DNA of 64,000 bases from CAYRHN01 sp964424115 (GTDB taxonomy: Bacteria; Chloroflexota; Anaerolineae; Anaerolineales; Anaerolineaceae): the NCBI GenBank assembly GCA_964424115.1, contig CAYRHN010000016.1, forward strand, positions 32,503 through 96,502. Reading direction: 5' to 3'. The notes beneath the pieces were generated by a model. The model had not been told where the DNA came from and did no database searches. It worked only from the letters and a program-made list of their open reading frames with translations. Of the stretch, positions 1-7,270 are shown piece after piece; the stretch's first letter is position 1, and every line of letters begins with the position of its first letter. The position numbers and the translations under genes were made by a program.

Positions 1-924
1 GTAACCGCGGAAGATCTGCGTCTCCAGCGCGTAGGCGTTGGGCACGGCGGCCGGGTAGGGCGGGATGAGCGGGATGGCCTCCACATAGCGGGTGTGGGTG
101 GTGTTGATCGTGGCGGTGGTGCCGTAGCTGAGGCAGGCCACATTCGGCTCCAGGCAGCCGGAGCCGATCACCTCGCAGGCCTTGTCAGCGGCGGCGGCGA
201 TCATCGGCAGCCCGACTGGCAGGCCGGTGGCCTCGGCGGCTTCGGCGCTGATCTCGCCCAGCGGTTGGGCAGGCGCAGCCAGCTCCGGCAATACATCGTG
301 GGACATGGGCACGGCCTGCCATTTCCAGTCAAACTTGCCCGACCAGGTCAATTTCTTGTAGTCGAAGGGCACGTACCCCACCTGGCAGCCGACCGAATCG
401 ATGCAGCGCCCGGTCAGGCGGTAGGTCAGGTAGCCGGAGAGGAAGAGGTACTTGTGGGTGGCCTGCCAGACCTCGGGCTCGTATTTTTGGATCCAATTCG
501 CCTCGGCCTCCGCCTGCAGGTAGGCGACTGTCTCGCGCATGCCGCTCAGGGCAAAGGCCAGGCCCCACAGCCCGCTGACCGGTTTCACCCCGGCGGTGCG
601 CCGTTGATCCATCCAGATAATGGCCGGGCGCAGCGGTTTGAAGTCCTTATCGAGGTTGATTACGGTGGAGCGCTGCGTGGTGAGGGCCAGCCCGGCAATG
701 GACTCTTTGTCCACGCCCGGCACCTCCCACAACTGGCGGCAGGCTTTGCAGACGGCTTTCCAGAATACCTCCGGGTCCTGCTCCACAATGCCCGGCTTGG
801 GCTGGGAGTAGGCTTCGATCTTGACCTGCGATTTCGCCAGCAGGTTGCCCTGCAGGTCAAAGATCAATGCGCGCACGCTCTGTGTGCCGTGATCGATCGC
901 GAGAAGGTGTTCTTTTGCCATCAT
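1..924 (-). CDS. FGGY-family carbohydrate kinase, 3' end cut by window edge
   Basis: Translating the minus strand from the ATG pair at 919-924 gives an open frame to base 1: the N-terminal ~305 residues of an FGGY sugar/polyol kinase. The start has the phosphate-binding motif AIDHGTQSVRALIFD, and TTQRST and IIWMDQRR follow, typical of the FGGY N-terminal actin-like domain. The family phosphorylates glycerol, xylulose or similar polyols with ATP in the cytoplasm. The C-terminal half with the second ATP-binding segment lies outside the window. It is the last visible gene of the run fadR - flavoprotein - glpD, so a glycerol-type substrate is a reasonable inference, but the sequence seen does not distinguish glycerol from other substrates. 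Confidence 0.88.
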   Translation of the reverse strand, partial: MMAKEHLLAIDHGTQSVRALIFDLQGNLLAKSQVKIEAYSQPKPGIVEQDPEVFWKAVCKACRQLWEVPGVDKESIAGLALTTQRSTVINLDKDFKPLRPAIIWMDQRRTAGVKPVSGLWGLAFALSGMRETVAYLQAEAEANWIQKYEPEVWQATHKYLFLSGYLTYRLTGRCIDSVGCQVGYVPFDYKKLTWSGKFDWKWQAVPMSHDVLPELAAPAQPLGEISAEAAEATGLPVGLPMIAAAADKACEVIGSGCLEPNVACLSYGTTATINTTHTRYVEAIPLIPPYPAAVPNAYALETQIFRGY

Positions 925-941
925 AACTCCTGTTTTTATTT

Positions 942-1012
942 AACCGCAGATGGATACAGATATTTTCAATAACGAAGAAATCAACCACAGATAAACACAG
1001 ATGAACACAGAT
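942..1012. repeat. Dispersed AACCACAGATGAACACAGAT-type repeat, copy A
   Basis: Two clustered units (AACCGCAGATGGATACAGAT and AACCACAGATAAACACAGAT plus a further ATGAACACAGATG) lie between the GxxExxY gene and the FGGY kinase. The same family recurs near 1459, 1611, 7220, 38642 and 48029. Confidence 0.85.
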
Positions 1013-1041
1013 GACAATAAAAAAGTTGGGGACAACCCCTA

Positions 1042-1446
1042 TTATTTTGAGATAGGAAGTGCATTACCAGCAATCCGGTGAATTTCTACTTTTGTTGAAT
1101 GGAAATTCATTAGCAGACAAAGAGGGCAGGCTGTCGCATTCAAATAATTTAGGCATTGCGCCATGTGGATATCATCAATTTTCTTAACGGTCTTCAACTC
1201 GACCATGATCATATTTTCAACCAGAATATCCGCGAAATATTGGCCTACATTCACTCCGTAGTAAATAACATCGATTGGATGTTGTTGCTCTGCAGTTAAA
1301 CCAGCTTTCTGCAGCTCATAAGCCAGTGCATTCTCATATACTTTTTCCAAAAATCCGCTTCCCAAGGTATTACTGACCTTGAACGCGCAGCCGATGATTT
1401 TTTGAGTGATAAGATTTATTTCTTCCAGGCTTGCGGCTTTTTCCAT
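1042..1446 (-). CDS. GxxExxY family protein (PDDEXK-like)
   Basis: 134 residues. The diagnostic motif is GSGFLEKVYENAL near residue 29, giving the G-x2-E-x2-Y signature. Further on come a hydrophobic strand with acidic residues (YFADILVENMIMVELKT) and a CLNYLNAT segment, consistent with a small PD-(D/E)XK-like fold. The family is patchily distributed and its function is not established. The gene sits inside the glpD operon and is flanked on both sides by copies of the dispersed ACAGATGAACACAGAT repeat. Its 5' end is duplicated immediately upstream (1543-1689). This suggests insertion into a pre-existing operon together with repeats, rather than a role in glycerol metabolism. Confidence 0.85.
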   Translation of the reverse strand: MEKAASLEEINLITQKIIGCAFKVSNTLGSGFLEKVYENALAYELQKAGLTAEQQHPIDVIYYGVNVGQYFADILVENMIMVELKTVKKIDDIHMAQCLNYLNATACPLCLLMNFHSTKVEIHRIAGNALPISK

Positions 1447-1458
1447 AGCTGATGCCTT

Positions 1459-1523
1459 ATCTGTGTTTATCCGTGTTCATCCGTGGTTGAAAAAGGGTAT
1501 CTGCGTTCATCTGCGGTTAATTA
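1459..1523. repeat. Dispersed repeat, copy B (inverted orientation)
   Basis: Contains ATCTGTGTTTATCCGTGTTC followed by ATCCGTGGTT and ATCTGCGTTCATCTGCGGTT. Together with copies A and C it brackets the GxxExxY gene. Confidence 0.8.
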
Positions 1524-1610
1524 ATCTGATGGTAAACGCACAGCTGATGATTTTTGAGTGATAAGATTTATTTCTTCCAGGCTTGCGGCTTTTTCCATAG
1601 CTGATGCCTT

Positions 1611-1674
1611 ATCTGTGTTTATCCGTGTTCATCCGTGGTTGAAAAAGGGCGTTCACGTTCATTCGTGGTTAATT
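1611..1674. repeat. Dispersed repeat, copy C, at the glpD 3' end
   Basis: ATCTGTGTTTATCCGTGTTC, ATCCGTGGTT and GTTCACGTTCATTCGTGGTT lie directly downstream of the glpD stop codon; this is the repeat part of duplication unit 2. Confidence 0.8.
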
Positions 1675-3265
1675 AATCCGACGGTAAATAATAGCATGTT
1701 TTCCAGAGAGATTGGTAATGGCGCAGTTCCTCTTCCCAGCGGACATCGTCCCAGCCCAGCTCAGGCTGGACGACGGCGCGCAGCCGCTGCATCTCCTCCA
1801 TCCCACCCTGTTCGGCCAGCAGACCCAGACGCACGCGGCGCAGCAGCAGATCGTCCAGGTGCTGTACCTGCTCGCGGCGGGCAGCCCAGCGCACCTCGGC
1901 CCACAGAGAAGGAATATCGTCGATGCGTTCCAGGTCGCCGGGCTGGATTTCTGCCAGCAGTTCGACGGTCTGCGCCCCGTAGCGCCCCAGCAGGCGCGTC
2001 AGCGTGGCAGGGGGCAGGGAGAGGGCAGTCTCCAGATGCGGAGCGGGGTCGAAGGCCGGGCGGGCGGGGTCAAAGACCGGCGCGGAGGGCAGCCGCCCGC
2101 GCACGGCCTGCAGGGTTTGCTGCGCCATCAGGCGGTAGGTGGTCAGCTTGCCGCCGGTGATGGTCACCAGCCCGTTCTCCTGCAGGATCACGTGCCGGCG
2201 GGACTGTTTGGAAGGTGCGCCGGAAGGGTCCAGGTTGACGATCGGGCGCAGTCCGGCAAAGGTGGAGCGGATATCCCGCGCGCTCAAAGCCAGGGAGGGG
2301 AAGGCATCTCCCAGCGCTGCCAGCAGATAATCGACCTCGGCAGCGGTGATCGCGGGTTCGGGTGTGCGCGCCGCCAACTCGGCCGGGTGGTCCAGGTCGG
2401 TGGTGCCGATCAAGGAAACCCCATCCCAGGGAATGGCAAACATCACCCGCCGGTCGTTGGGGTGCACCAGGGTAAAGGCCTGCTGGATAGGCAGCAGATG
2501 CCAGGGGAAAATGATGTGGCTGCCGCGCAGCTTGCGGATGACCGGCTTGCCGCCCACCTGTCCACGCAAGAAGTCGGCTTCGGGGCCGGTGGCATTGATC
2601 ACCACTTTGGCGCGCACCTCGGCAGTGCGTCCATTCGCGCCGGGGGCCAGGTCGCGCAGCGCCGCGCCGCACACCTGCCCGTCGCGGGTGGTGAGCAGCT
2701 GCTCGGCGCGCAGGTAGTTCAACGCACAGCCGCCCAGCGCCTGGGCTTCCTGAATGTTGCGCAGCACCAGACGCGCGTCATCCATCAAGGCATCATAATA
2801 GTAATACCCGCCGACCAGGTCGTCGGTGCGCAGTTGTGGGGCCAGATCGTGCAGCACCTTCTTGGTGTAGTAACCGTGCTGCCACTTGGGGGCCATCAGG
2901 TCGTAGATGAAGGTGGCCACCCCGAACTGCCAGGCGGGAGATTTAGCATTCTTGCGATCGAGGATGATGAACTTGAGCGGGGTGACCAACTCCGGCGCCT
3001 CGCGCAGCAGGCGCTGGCGCTCCTTGACCGATTCATAGGTCACGTTGAACTGGCGGTTGCGCAGGTAACGTAATCCACCGTGCACCAGCTTGGAGGAGCG
3101 GCTGGAGGTGCCGCTGGCAAAATCCCCCCCTTCCACCAGCAGCACGCGCAGTCCGGCCTGGGCAGCCTGGCGCAGGATGCCCGCCCCGGTAATGCCCCCG
3201 CCGATGACGAGGATATCCCATTCCTGGGAGAGAGATTGCCAGATTTGTTCGCGGGTCAAATTCAT
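1673..3265 (-). CDS. glpD: Glycerol-3-phosphate dehydrogenase (FAD)
   Basis: 530 residues, normal for GlpD. Oxidises sn-glycerol 3-phosphate to dihydroxyacetone phosphate and passes electrons to quinone at the inner face of the membrane. The N-terminus has the FAD-binding GGGITGAGILRQAAQAG (about residues 22-38), then FASGTSSRSSKLVHGGLRYL, the strongest GlpD hallmark. FPWDGVSLIGTTD-like and GGKLTTYR segments occur where expected, followed by the C-terminal helical cap domain. It starts 53 bp after the end of the alkyl-DHAP-synthase-like gene, on the same strand. The end of the gene was involved in the small tandem duplication at 1391-1689 but the reading frame is intact. Confidence 0.95.
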   Translation of the reverse strand: MNLTREQIWQSLSQEWDILVIGGGITGAGILRQAAQAGLRVLLVEGGDFASGTSSRSSKLVHGGLRYLRNRQFNVTYESVKERQRLLREAPELVTPLKFIILDRKNAKSPAWQFGVATFIYDLMAPKWQHGYYTKKVLHDLAPQLRTDDLVGGYYYYDALMDDARLVLRNIQEAQALGGCALNYLRAEQLLTTRDGQVCGAALRDLAPGANGRTAEVRAKVVINATGPEADFLRGQVGGKPVIRKLRGSHIIFPWHLLPIQQAFTLVHPNDRRVMFAIPWDGVSLIGTTDLDHPAELAARTPEPAITAAEVDYLLAALGDAFPSLALSARDIRSTFAGLRPIVNLDPSGAPSKQSRRHVILQENGLVTITGGKLTTYRLMAQQTLQAVRGRLPSAPVFDPARPAFDPAPHLETALSLPPATLTRLLGRYGAQTVELLAEIQPGDLERIDDIPSLWAEVRWAARREQVQHLDDLLLRRVRLGLLAEQGGMEEMQRLRAVVQPELGWDDVRWEEELRHYQSLWKTCYYLPSD

Positions 3266-3317
3266 GGGGGCTCCTGGTATTTGAGGGATCGGGAATCTTT
3301 CTGTCAGCTGTGCGCTG

Positions 3318-4952
3318 TCACCTGTCTGCTATCAGCTTCCCCGGATTCATCATTCCATCCGGGTCGAACTGCTGGAAGAGCGCGCGCAGAGTCTGCATGC
3401 CCAGCGGGCCTTTTTCAGCGGGCAGGTAGGGGGCATGGTCGGTGCCCACCCCGTGCTGGTGACTGATCGTGCCGCCATTCGCGACGATGATGCGGCTGGC
3501 GGTGTCCTTGATCGCGTGCCAGCGGCGCAGGGTTTCCTCCGGCAGCAGTGCGCCCTGTTCGTCGCGCGCCTGGCGGAAGAGATAGGTGATATAGAAGCTG
3601 GCCCCGTCGGTGTACATGTGCGAGAGGTGGGCGAAGATGTGCACGCGTTCGCCAAAGGGATCGAGGGCGTGCTGCATGGCCGCCACGGCTTCCTGCACCG
3701 TGCCGTCCACCTTGCTCCACGGCAGGGCGCTTTCCAGCGTGTCCAGCGCGTAGCCGCGTTCCCAGAGCGTGTTGCGCAGGTAAGGGGTGGTGAAGCGGGT
3801 CTTGTGCCACATCTTCCCGATCACCGGATTGACCACGAAACCGCCGTGGGCGCGCGAGATGCTCACCGCGCGGCGGTAGGCCAGGGCGGTCTTGCCCCGC
3901 TCGCCGGTCACGCCGAAGAGCAGCATCACGCGCTGGTCGCGGATGCCGATCAGGTTCAGGCCACGGTGGGCCAGGCCGACCAGCTTGGGCTTCCCGGCCA
4001 GCTGGAGGGTGGTTTCCGTCTCGGCCGCATTGGAGAGGCGCAGCATGGAGACCGGTACGCGCTCCTGGACGATCTCGCGCAGGGCGGTCAGACCGCGCTG
4101 CCAGTCGGCAAAGAACACGGCGTGGAAATGTTCCACCTGCGGCAGGCGGGCGATGCGCACCGTGGCGCGGGTGATGATGCCCAGGCGGCCTTCGCTGCCC
4201 ATCAGCAGGTGGCGCAGGTCGGGCCCGGCCGCCGAGGCGGGCACCAGCGGCAGGTCCAGCCCGCCGGCAGGGGTTTCCACGTGCCCTGAGACGAACAGGT
4301 TCTCGATCCGGCCGTAGTAGAAGCACTGCGTGCCGACCGAGCGGGAAGCGATCCAGCCGCCCAGGGTAGAGAATTCAAAGGATTGCGGGAAATGCCCCAG
4401 GGTATAGCCGCGCGCGTTGAGAGCGGCCTCCAGGTCGGGGCCGCGCACACCCGCGCCAAAGGTGGCCAGCAGGCTGGTCTCATCCAGTTCCAACAGGGCG
4501 TCCATGCGGCTCATGTCCAGGCTCAGGGCGGGTGGGCTGCCGGCCAGCACGTTGAGATGCCCCACCACGCTCGATCCGCCCCCATAGGGGATGATCTGCG
4601 CGCCGCTGGCCGCAGCGTAGGCGAACAATTGGCGCACCTCTTCATCGCTGGTTGGATAGGCCACCCCGTCCGGGAAGGCTTCAATGGCGCCGGAGCGCAG
4701 CGCCACCCAATCCGGCAGGCTTTGACCCCGGGCGTGGCGCAGGCGTTCCTCGGCATCCTTGTTCACCAGCGGGTGGTCCGGCAGGCGGGAGGCCGGCACG
4801 CGCCCCAGCACGGTTTGCAGGTCGGCGTCCGGCCCGGAGCAGCCTGCTCCGACCAGAGTTTTCAGATATTCGGCAGCGGCGTCGGGCAGATGGTATTCGT
4901 ACTCTGCGCGCCCCCAGCCGTTCCAGCGTTTGAGGGGAATGGGATTGGGCAT
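3318..4952 (-). CDS. FAD-binding oxidoreductase, alkyl-DHAP synthase family
   Basis: I start at the ATG at 4952 (MPNPIPLKRW) because GGAG precedes it at good distance; an upstream TTG would add 15 unlikely residues. About 544 residues. The FAD-binding (PCMH/VAO) motif PYGGGSSVVGH is near residue 118-128, and the C-terminal HQHGVGTDHAPYL near residue 496 matches the histidine motif of alkyldihydroxyacetonephosphate synthase. That enzyme swaps the acyl group of acyl-DHAP for a fatty alcohol, making ether lipids; some bacterial relatives are D-lactate or glycolate dehydrogenase-like. Its place between fadR and glpD favours acyl/alkyl-DHAP chemistry, but the exact substrate is an inference. Confidence 0.85.
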   Translation of the reverse strand: MPNPIPLKRWNGWGRAEYEYHLPDAAAEYLKTLVGAGCSGPDADLQTVLGRVPASRLPDHPLVNKDAEERLRHARGQSLPDWVALRSGAIEAFPDGVAYPTSDEEVRQLFAYAAASGAQIIPYGGGSSVVGHLNVLAGSPPALSLDMSRMDALLELDETSLLATFGAGVRGPDLEAALNARGYTLGHFPQSFEFSTLGGWIASRSVGTQCFYYGRIENLFVSGHVETPAGGLDLPLVPASAAGPDLRHLLMGSEGRLGIITRATVRIARLPQVEHFHAVFFADWQRGLTALREIVQERVPVSMLRLSNAAETETTLQLAGKPKLVGLAHRGLNLIGIRDQRVMLLFGVTGERGKTALAYRRAVSISRAHGGFVVNPVIGKMWHKTRFTTPYLRNTLWERGYALDTLESALPWSKVDGTVQEAVAAMQHALDPFGERVHIFAHLSHMYTDGASFYITYLFRQARDEQGALLPEETLRRWHAIKDTASRIIVANGGTISHQHGVGTDHAPYLPAEKGPLGMQTLRALFQQFDPDGMMNPGKLIADR

Positions 4953-5003
4953 GGGAAAAGCTCCGTGTAAAAAATTTTTAGATCGGGAAAATGACAACCC
5001 GGC

Positions 5004-5699
5004 TTACTGACTGACGATTTGCCAGAATTTCATCGAATCTGCCATCACCTGCTGCGAAAGGGCCTCAGCGGCGGCAGGATCATTCGCCTCCACGGCGCGC
5101 AGCAGGCCCTGGTAGAAGGCGTGCGAGTGGGCGCGAGCCTGCGGGGCAGCAAAGTAGCGCAGCCCCATATCCAGGTACAGGTCGTGGAAGCCGTTGAGGA
5201 TGAGGGTGAAGACCGGGTTGCCGGACAGCACGGTCATCTCCTGGTGCAGGGACCAGTCGGAGGCGGCGTAGGCTTCGGCGGTGTCTGGCAGGGTCAGCAG
5301 GCCGGGCAGGTATGCCAGCAGGGCCGGGCGGGCGCGCTCCACCGACTGGCGCATATAAGCGGGGGCCATCAGCAGGCGCACCTGGAGCAGGTTGGCGACG
5401 AAATCCGGCGGAAGCTGGGCGCGGTGGGCGGCGATGGCGCTCAAGATGGCCAGGTTGCCCTCGCGCCAGTAGTCGCGCACGCGGGTGGGGCGCCCGTGGT
5501 GGATCTCGATCCAGCCGTCGCGCGAGAGGCGCTGCAGGGCCTCGCGCAGGGTGGGGCGGGTGATGCCCAGGCGGGCGCACAGCTCGCGCTCAGCCGGCAG
5601 GCTGGAATGGATCGGGAATGTGCCGTCCAGGATGGCGGCGACCAGGCGCTCTTCGGCCTGCTCGGCAGGTTTGGGGGTGGGCTGCCAATCGTCTGTCAT
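5004..5699 (-). CDS. fadR: FadR-type GntR-family acyl-CoA-responsive regulator
   Basis: 231 residues; E. coli FadR is 239. The N-terminal winged helix reads LPAERELCARLGITRPTLRE then ALQRLSRDGW, very close to my recollection of E. coli FadR ([20 protein letters not shown]). The C-terminal part SGNPVFTLILNGFHDLY and YFAAPQAR also tracks the FadR acyl-CoA-binding domain rather than a generic FCD domain. FadR senses long-chain acyl-CoA and switches fatty-acid degradation and synthesis. A near-consensus FadR operator overlaps the start of its own transcript (5716-5732), so autoregulation is likely. First gene of the run leading to the FAD oxidoreductase, glpD and the FGGY kinase. Confidence 0.9.
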   Translation of the reverse strand: MTDDWQPTPKPAEQAEERLVAAILDGTFPIHSSLPAERELCARLGITRPTLREALQRLSRDGWIEIHHGRPTRVRDYWREGNLAILSAIAAHRAQLPPDFVANLLQVRLLMAPAYMRQSVERARPALLAYLPGLLTLPDTAEAYAASDWSLHQEMTVLSGNPVFTLILNGFHDLYLDMGLRYFAAPQARAHSHAFYQGLLRAVEANDPAAAEALSQQVMADSMKFWQIVSQ

Positions 5700-5715
5700 A
5701 GGGATCCTTAGTGGT

Positions 5716-5732
5716 AAGAGGTCTGACCAGTT
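5716..5732 (-). promoter_or_regulatory. FadR operator
   Basis: Minus-strand sequence AACTGGTCAGACCTCTT has the TGGTC-N-GACC core of FadR sites known from enterobacteria (AACTGGTCNGACCTNTT-like). It lies between the -10 box at 5739-5744 and the fadR start codon, over the expected transcription start, as for an autorepressor site. Confidence 0.8.
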
Positions 5733-5738
5733 AAGAAT

Positions 5739-5766
5739 ATTATAAGGATTCCTTTACGAAATACAA
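5739..5766 (-). promoter_or_regulatory. Promoter of the fadR operon
   Basis: On the minus strand, TTGTAT (5766-5761), a 16-bp spacer and TATAAT (5744-5739). The operator follows directly. Confidence 0.75.
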
Positions 5767-5825
5767 TAGACGAATGTCAGGAGTTTAAGCACCCTGCATG
5801 GTCGGGACAGAAATGTGCCGATAGG

Positions 5826-7172
5826 TTAAGGATTTGCGGATTTGTAGCAGGCTTCCATGATTGTAAACAGGACTGCATCCAATTGTTGATGTATTTCATC
5901 ATTGGTGAAGCGGATCACTCGCAATCCGCGCGCCTCCAGTTGAGCCTGGCGTTCGCGATCGTACTCCTCCTGCCCGGCGTGGCTGTCTCCGTCCACTTCG
6001 ATCACCAATCCCGCCCGGGCGCAATAAAAATCGGCGATGTAGCGGCCGATCACCCGCTGGCGGTGGAAATGGAATCCGCCCAGGCGGCCGGCGCGCAGGC
6101 GCTGCCATAATCTGGCCTCGGCGGCGGTCATCTCGCGGCGCAGTCTTTTGGCAAAGGCCAGTTTTTCCGGCTTGACCGGCTGGTGGAGGACGATGTCGGG
6201 GACGGGGGGCAGACCTCTCCCTGTCCCTCCCCGAAGGGGAGGGGACTTGCTGGCGAGGGTGGTTGAGTCCGCCGGGTGTGGGTTTTCTCCCCTCCCTTCG
6301 GGAGGGGCTGGGGGTGGGTTCTTTCCCCTCCCTTCGGGATTAGCCGAGGTTTGGGCGAGGGGCAGACCCTTCTCTGTCCCTCCCCGAAGGGGAGGGAACA
6401 TGCTGGCGGGGGTGGTTGAGTCTGGGGACGGTTTTTCTCCCCTCCCTTCGGGACATTGTACCCGTAGGGTAGGGGTTGGGGGTGGGTCAAAACCCGGAAC
6501 AACCCTATTCACTTTTTGTTCAAAGTTATCCATCTCGATCCGCCATACCGACTTGCCCAGGGCGCGGGCAGGCAGGCCGTCCTCGCACACCAGGCAAGCG
6601 GGTTCGTCGATCCCGTAGGCGATGGGAGTGCGGGTCTTGGCCATCACTTCCAGCACATCCACCTGCGAATTCCATTCACTGTAATGAACACCGATGGCAA
6701 AGCCCCTCGCCAGCCCCAACCCGCGGGCGATCTCCAGCTCCGTCCCGCCGGTCTCTTCGGCGGTGAACTGGCAGATCTCCAGCGAGAGCAGCGCCCCGGC
6801 CGAGACCCCCGCCACAGGCGTCCCGGCGGCGTATTTTTCCCGGATGACCGCTCCCAGCGGCTCAGAGGCGTACAGACGGTGATAGACGGGGGTCTTGCCG
6901 CCGCAAATGAAGATGCCGGTGGCGCGCTGCAGCGCATCCACGGCAGCTTCCACATCCAGCAGGCCCTGTTCATTGGGGGTTACAGCGGTGATCTTCGTCA
7001 CACCGCGTTCCTGCCAGGGCTGGCTGATCTCGCTGCCGTATTTCTCCCAGCCGGGGCGGGTTTGCACCAGCACGGCGATGCGTGCATCTTTCCCGCCCGC
7101 CGCGGCGGTAAATTCGTCCGCGTAGGCTGGATAAGCCGGGCTGCCGCCCAATAAGAACAATTTTTGGACCAT
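5826..7172 (-). CDS. Peptidase S51-like protein fused to DUF559 endonuclease-like domain
   Basis: I start at the ATG at 7172 (MVQKLFLLGG), which has an upstream AAAGGA; a GTG 18 bp upstream is possible. About 448 residues in three parts. Residues ~1-225 form a class I glutamine-amidotransferase-like/peptidase S51 (cyanophycinase-like) domain with the nucleophile elbow GVSAGALL near residue 122 and the start LFLLGGSPAY. Residues ~235-335 are a proline/glycine-rich linker containing two copies of a PPLRGGT-type unit, encoded by a GC-rich repeat. Residues ~340-448 are DUF559: LRREMTAAEARLW, YIADFYC, EVDGDSHAG and RVIRFTNDEI, a Vsr-like PD-(D/E)XK fold. I know of no functional reason for this fusion; repeat-mediated joining of two genes is the likely origin. 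Confidence 0.82.
   Translation of the reverse strand: MVQKLFLLGGSPAYPAYADEFTAAAGGKDARIAVLVQTRPGWEKYGSEISQPWQERGVTKITAVTPNEQGLLDVEAAVDALQRATGIFICGGKTPVYHRLYASEPLGAVIREKYAAGTPVAGVSAGALLSLEICQFTAEETGGTELEIARGLGLARGFAIGVHYSEWNSQVDVLEVMAKTRTPIAYGIDEPACLVCEDGLPARALGKSVWRIEMDNFEQKVNRVVPGFDPPPTPTLRVQCPEGRGEKPSPDSTTPASMFPPLRGGTEKGLPLAQTSANPEGRGKNPPPAPPEGRGENPHPADSTTLASKSPPLRGGTGRGLPPVPDIVLHQPVKPEKLAFAKRLRREMTAAEARLWQRLRAGRLGGFHFHRQRVIGRYIADFYCARAGLVIEVDGDSHAGQEEYDRERQAQLEARGLRVIRFTNDEIHQQLDAVLFTIMEACYKSANP
6205..6490. repeat. GC-rich palindromic repeat block inside a coding region
   Basis: Two near-identical ~60-bp units (6210-6269 and 6363-6422), each with the CCCTCCCCGAAGGGGAGGG hairpin, plus CTCCCCTCCCTTCGGGAGGG palindromes near 6290, 6330 and 6440. 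Such C/G-rich hairpin blocks are usually intergenic; here the block is translated without a stop as the linker of the S51/DUF559 fusion. Confidence 0.85.
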
Positions 7173-7219
7173 GCGATTATCCTTTGGCACGAATTCTCCG
7201 AATTCCTGTTAATCTTTGT

Positions 7220-7270
7220 TCTATTCTTTTATCCGTGTTGATCCGTGATAATCTGCGTTTATCTGTGGGG
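7220..7270. repeat. Dispersed repeat, copy D, supplying the murJ stop codon
   Basis: TTATCCGTGTTGATCCGTGA and ATCTGCGTTTATCTGTGGGG. Read on the minus strand, CCCCACAGATAA encodes the last two residues and the TAA stop of murJ. Confidence 0.8.

Larger units (their letters stand above)
1391..1689. repeat. Tandem ~150-bp direct duplication (two units)
   Basis: Unit 1 (about 1391-1540) and unit 2 (about 1543-1689) are near-identical over most of their length. Each contains the first ~18 codons of the GxxExxY gene (minus strand), an ATCTGTGTTTATCCGTGTTC-type repeat, and the last codons of glpD (LPSD-stop). Unit 2 has one T fewer in the TTTTTT run, so its GxxExxY fragment is out of frame and is a dead copy. 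Confidence 0.85.

Noticed and set aside
1712..3073. 453-residue plus-strand ORF opposite glpD
   Set aside because: Antisense shadow of a clear GlpD gene in GC-rich DNA; Gly/Gln/His-rich translation with no recognisable motifs. Similar long antisense frames opposite the permease (20876-22303), the hydroxylase (24949-26013) and the BNR gene (43450-45282) were dropped for the same reason.
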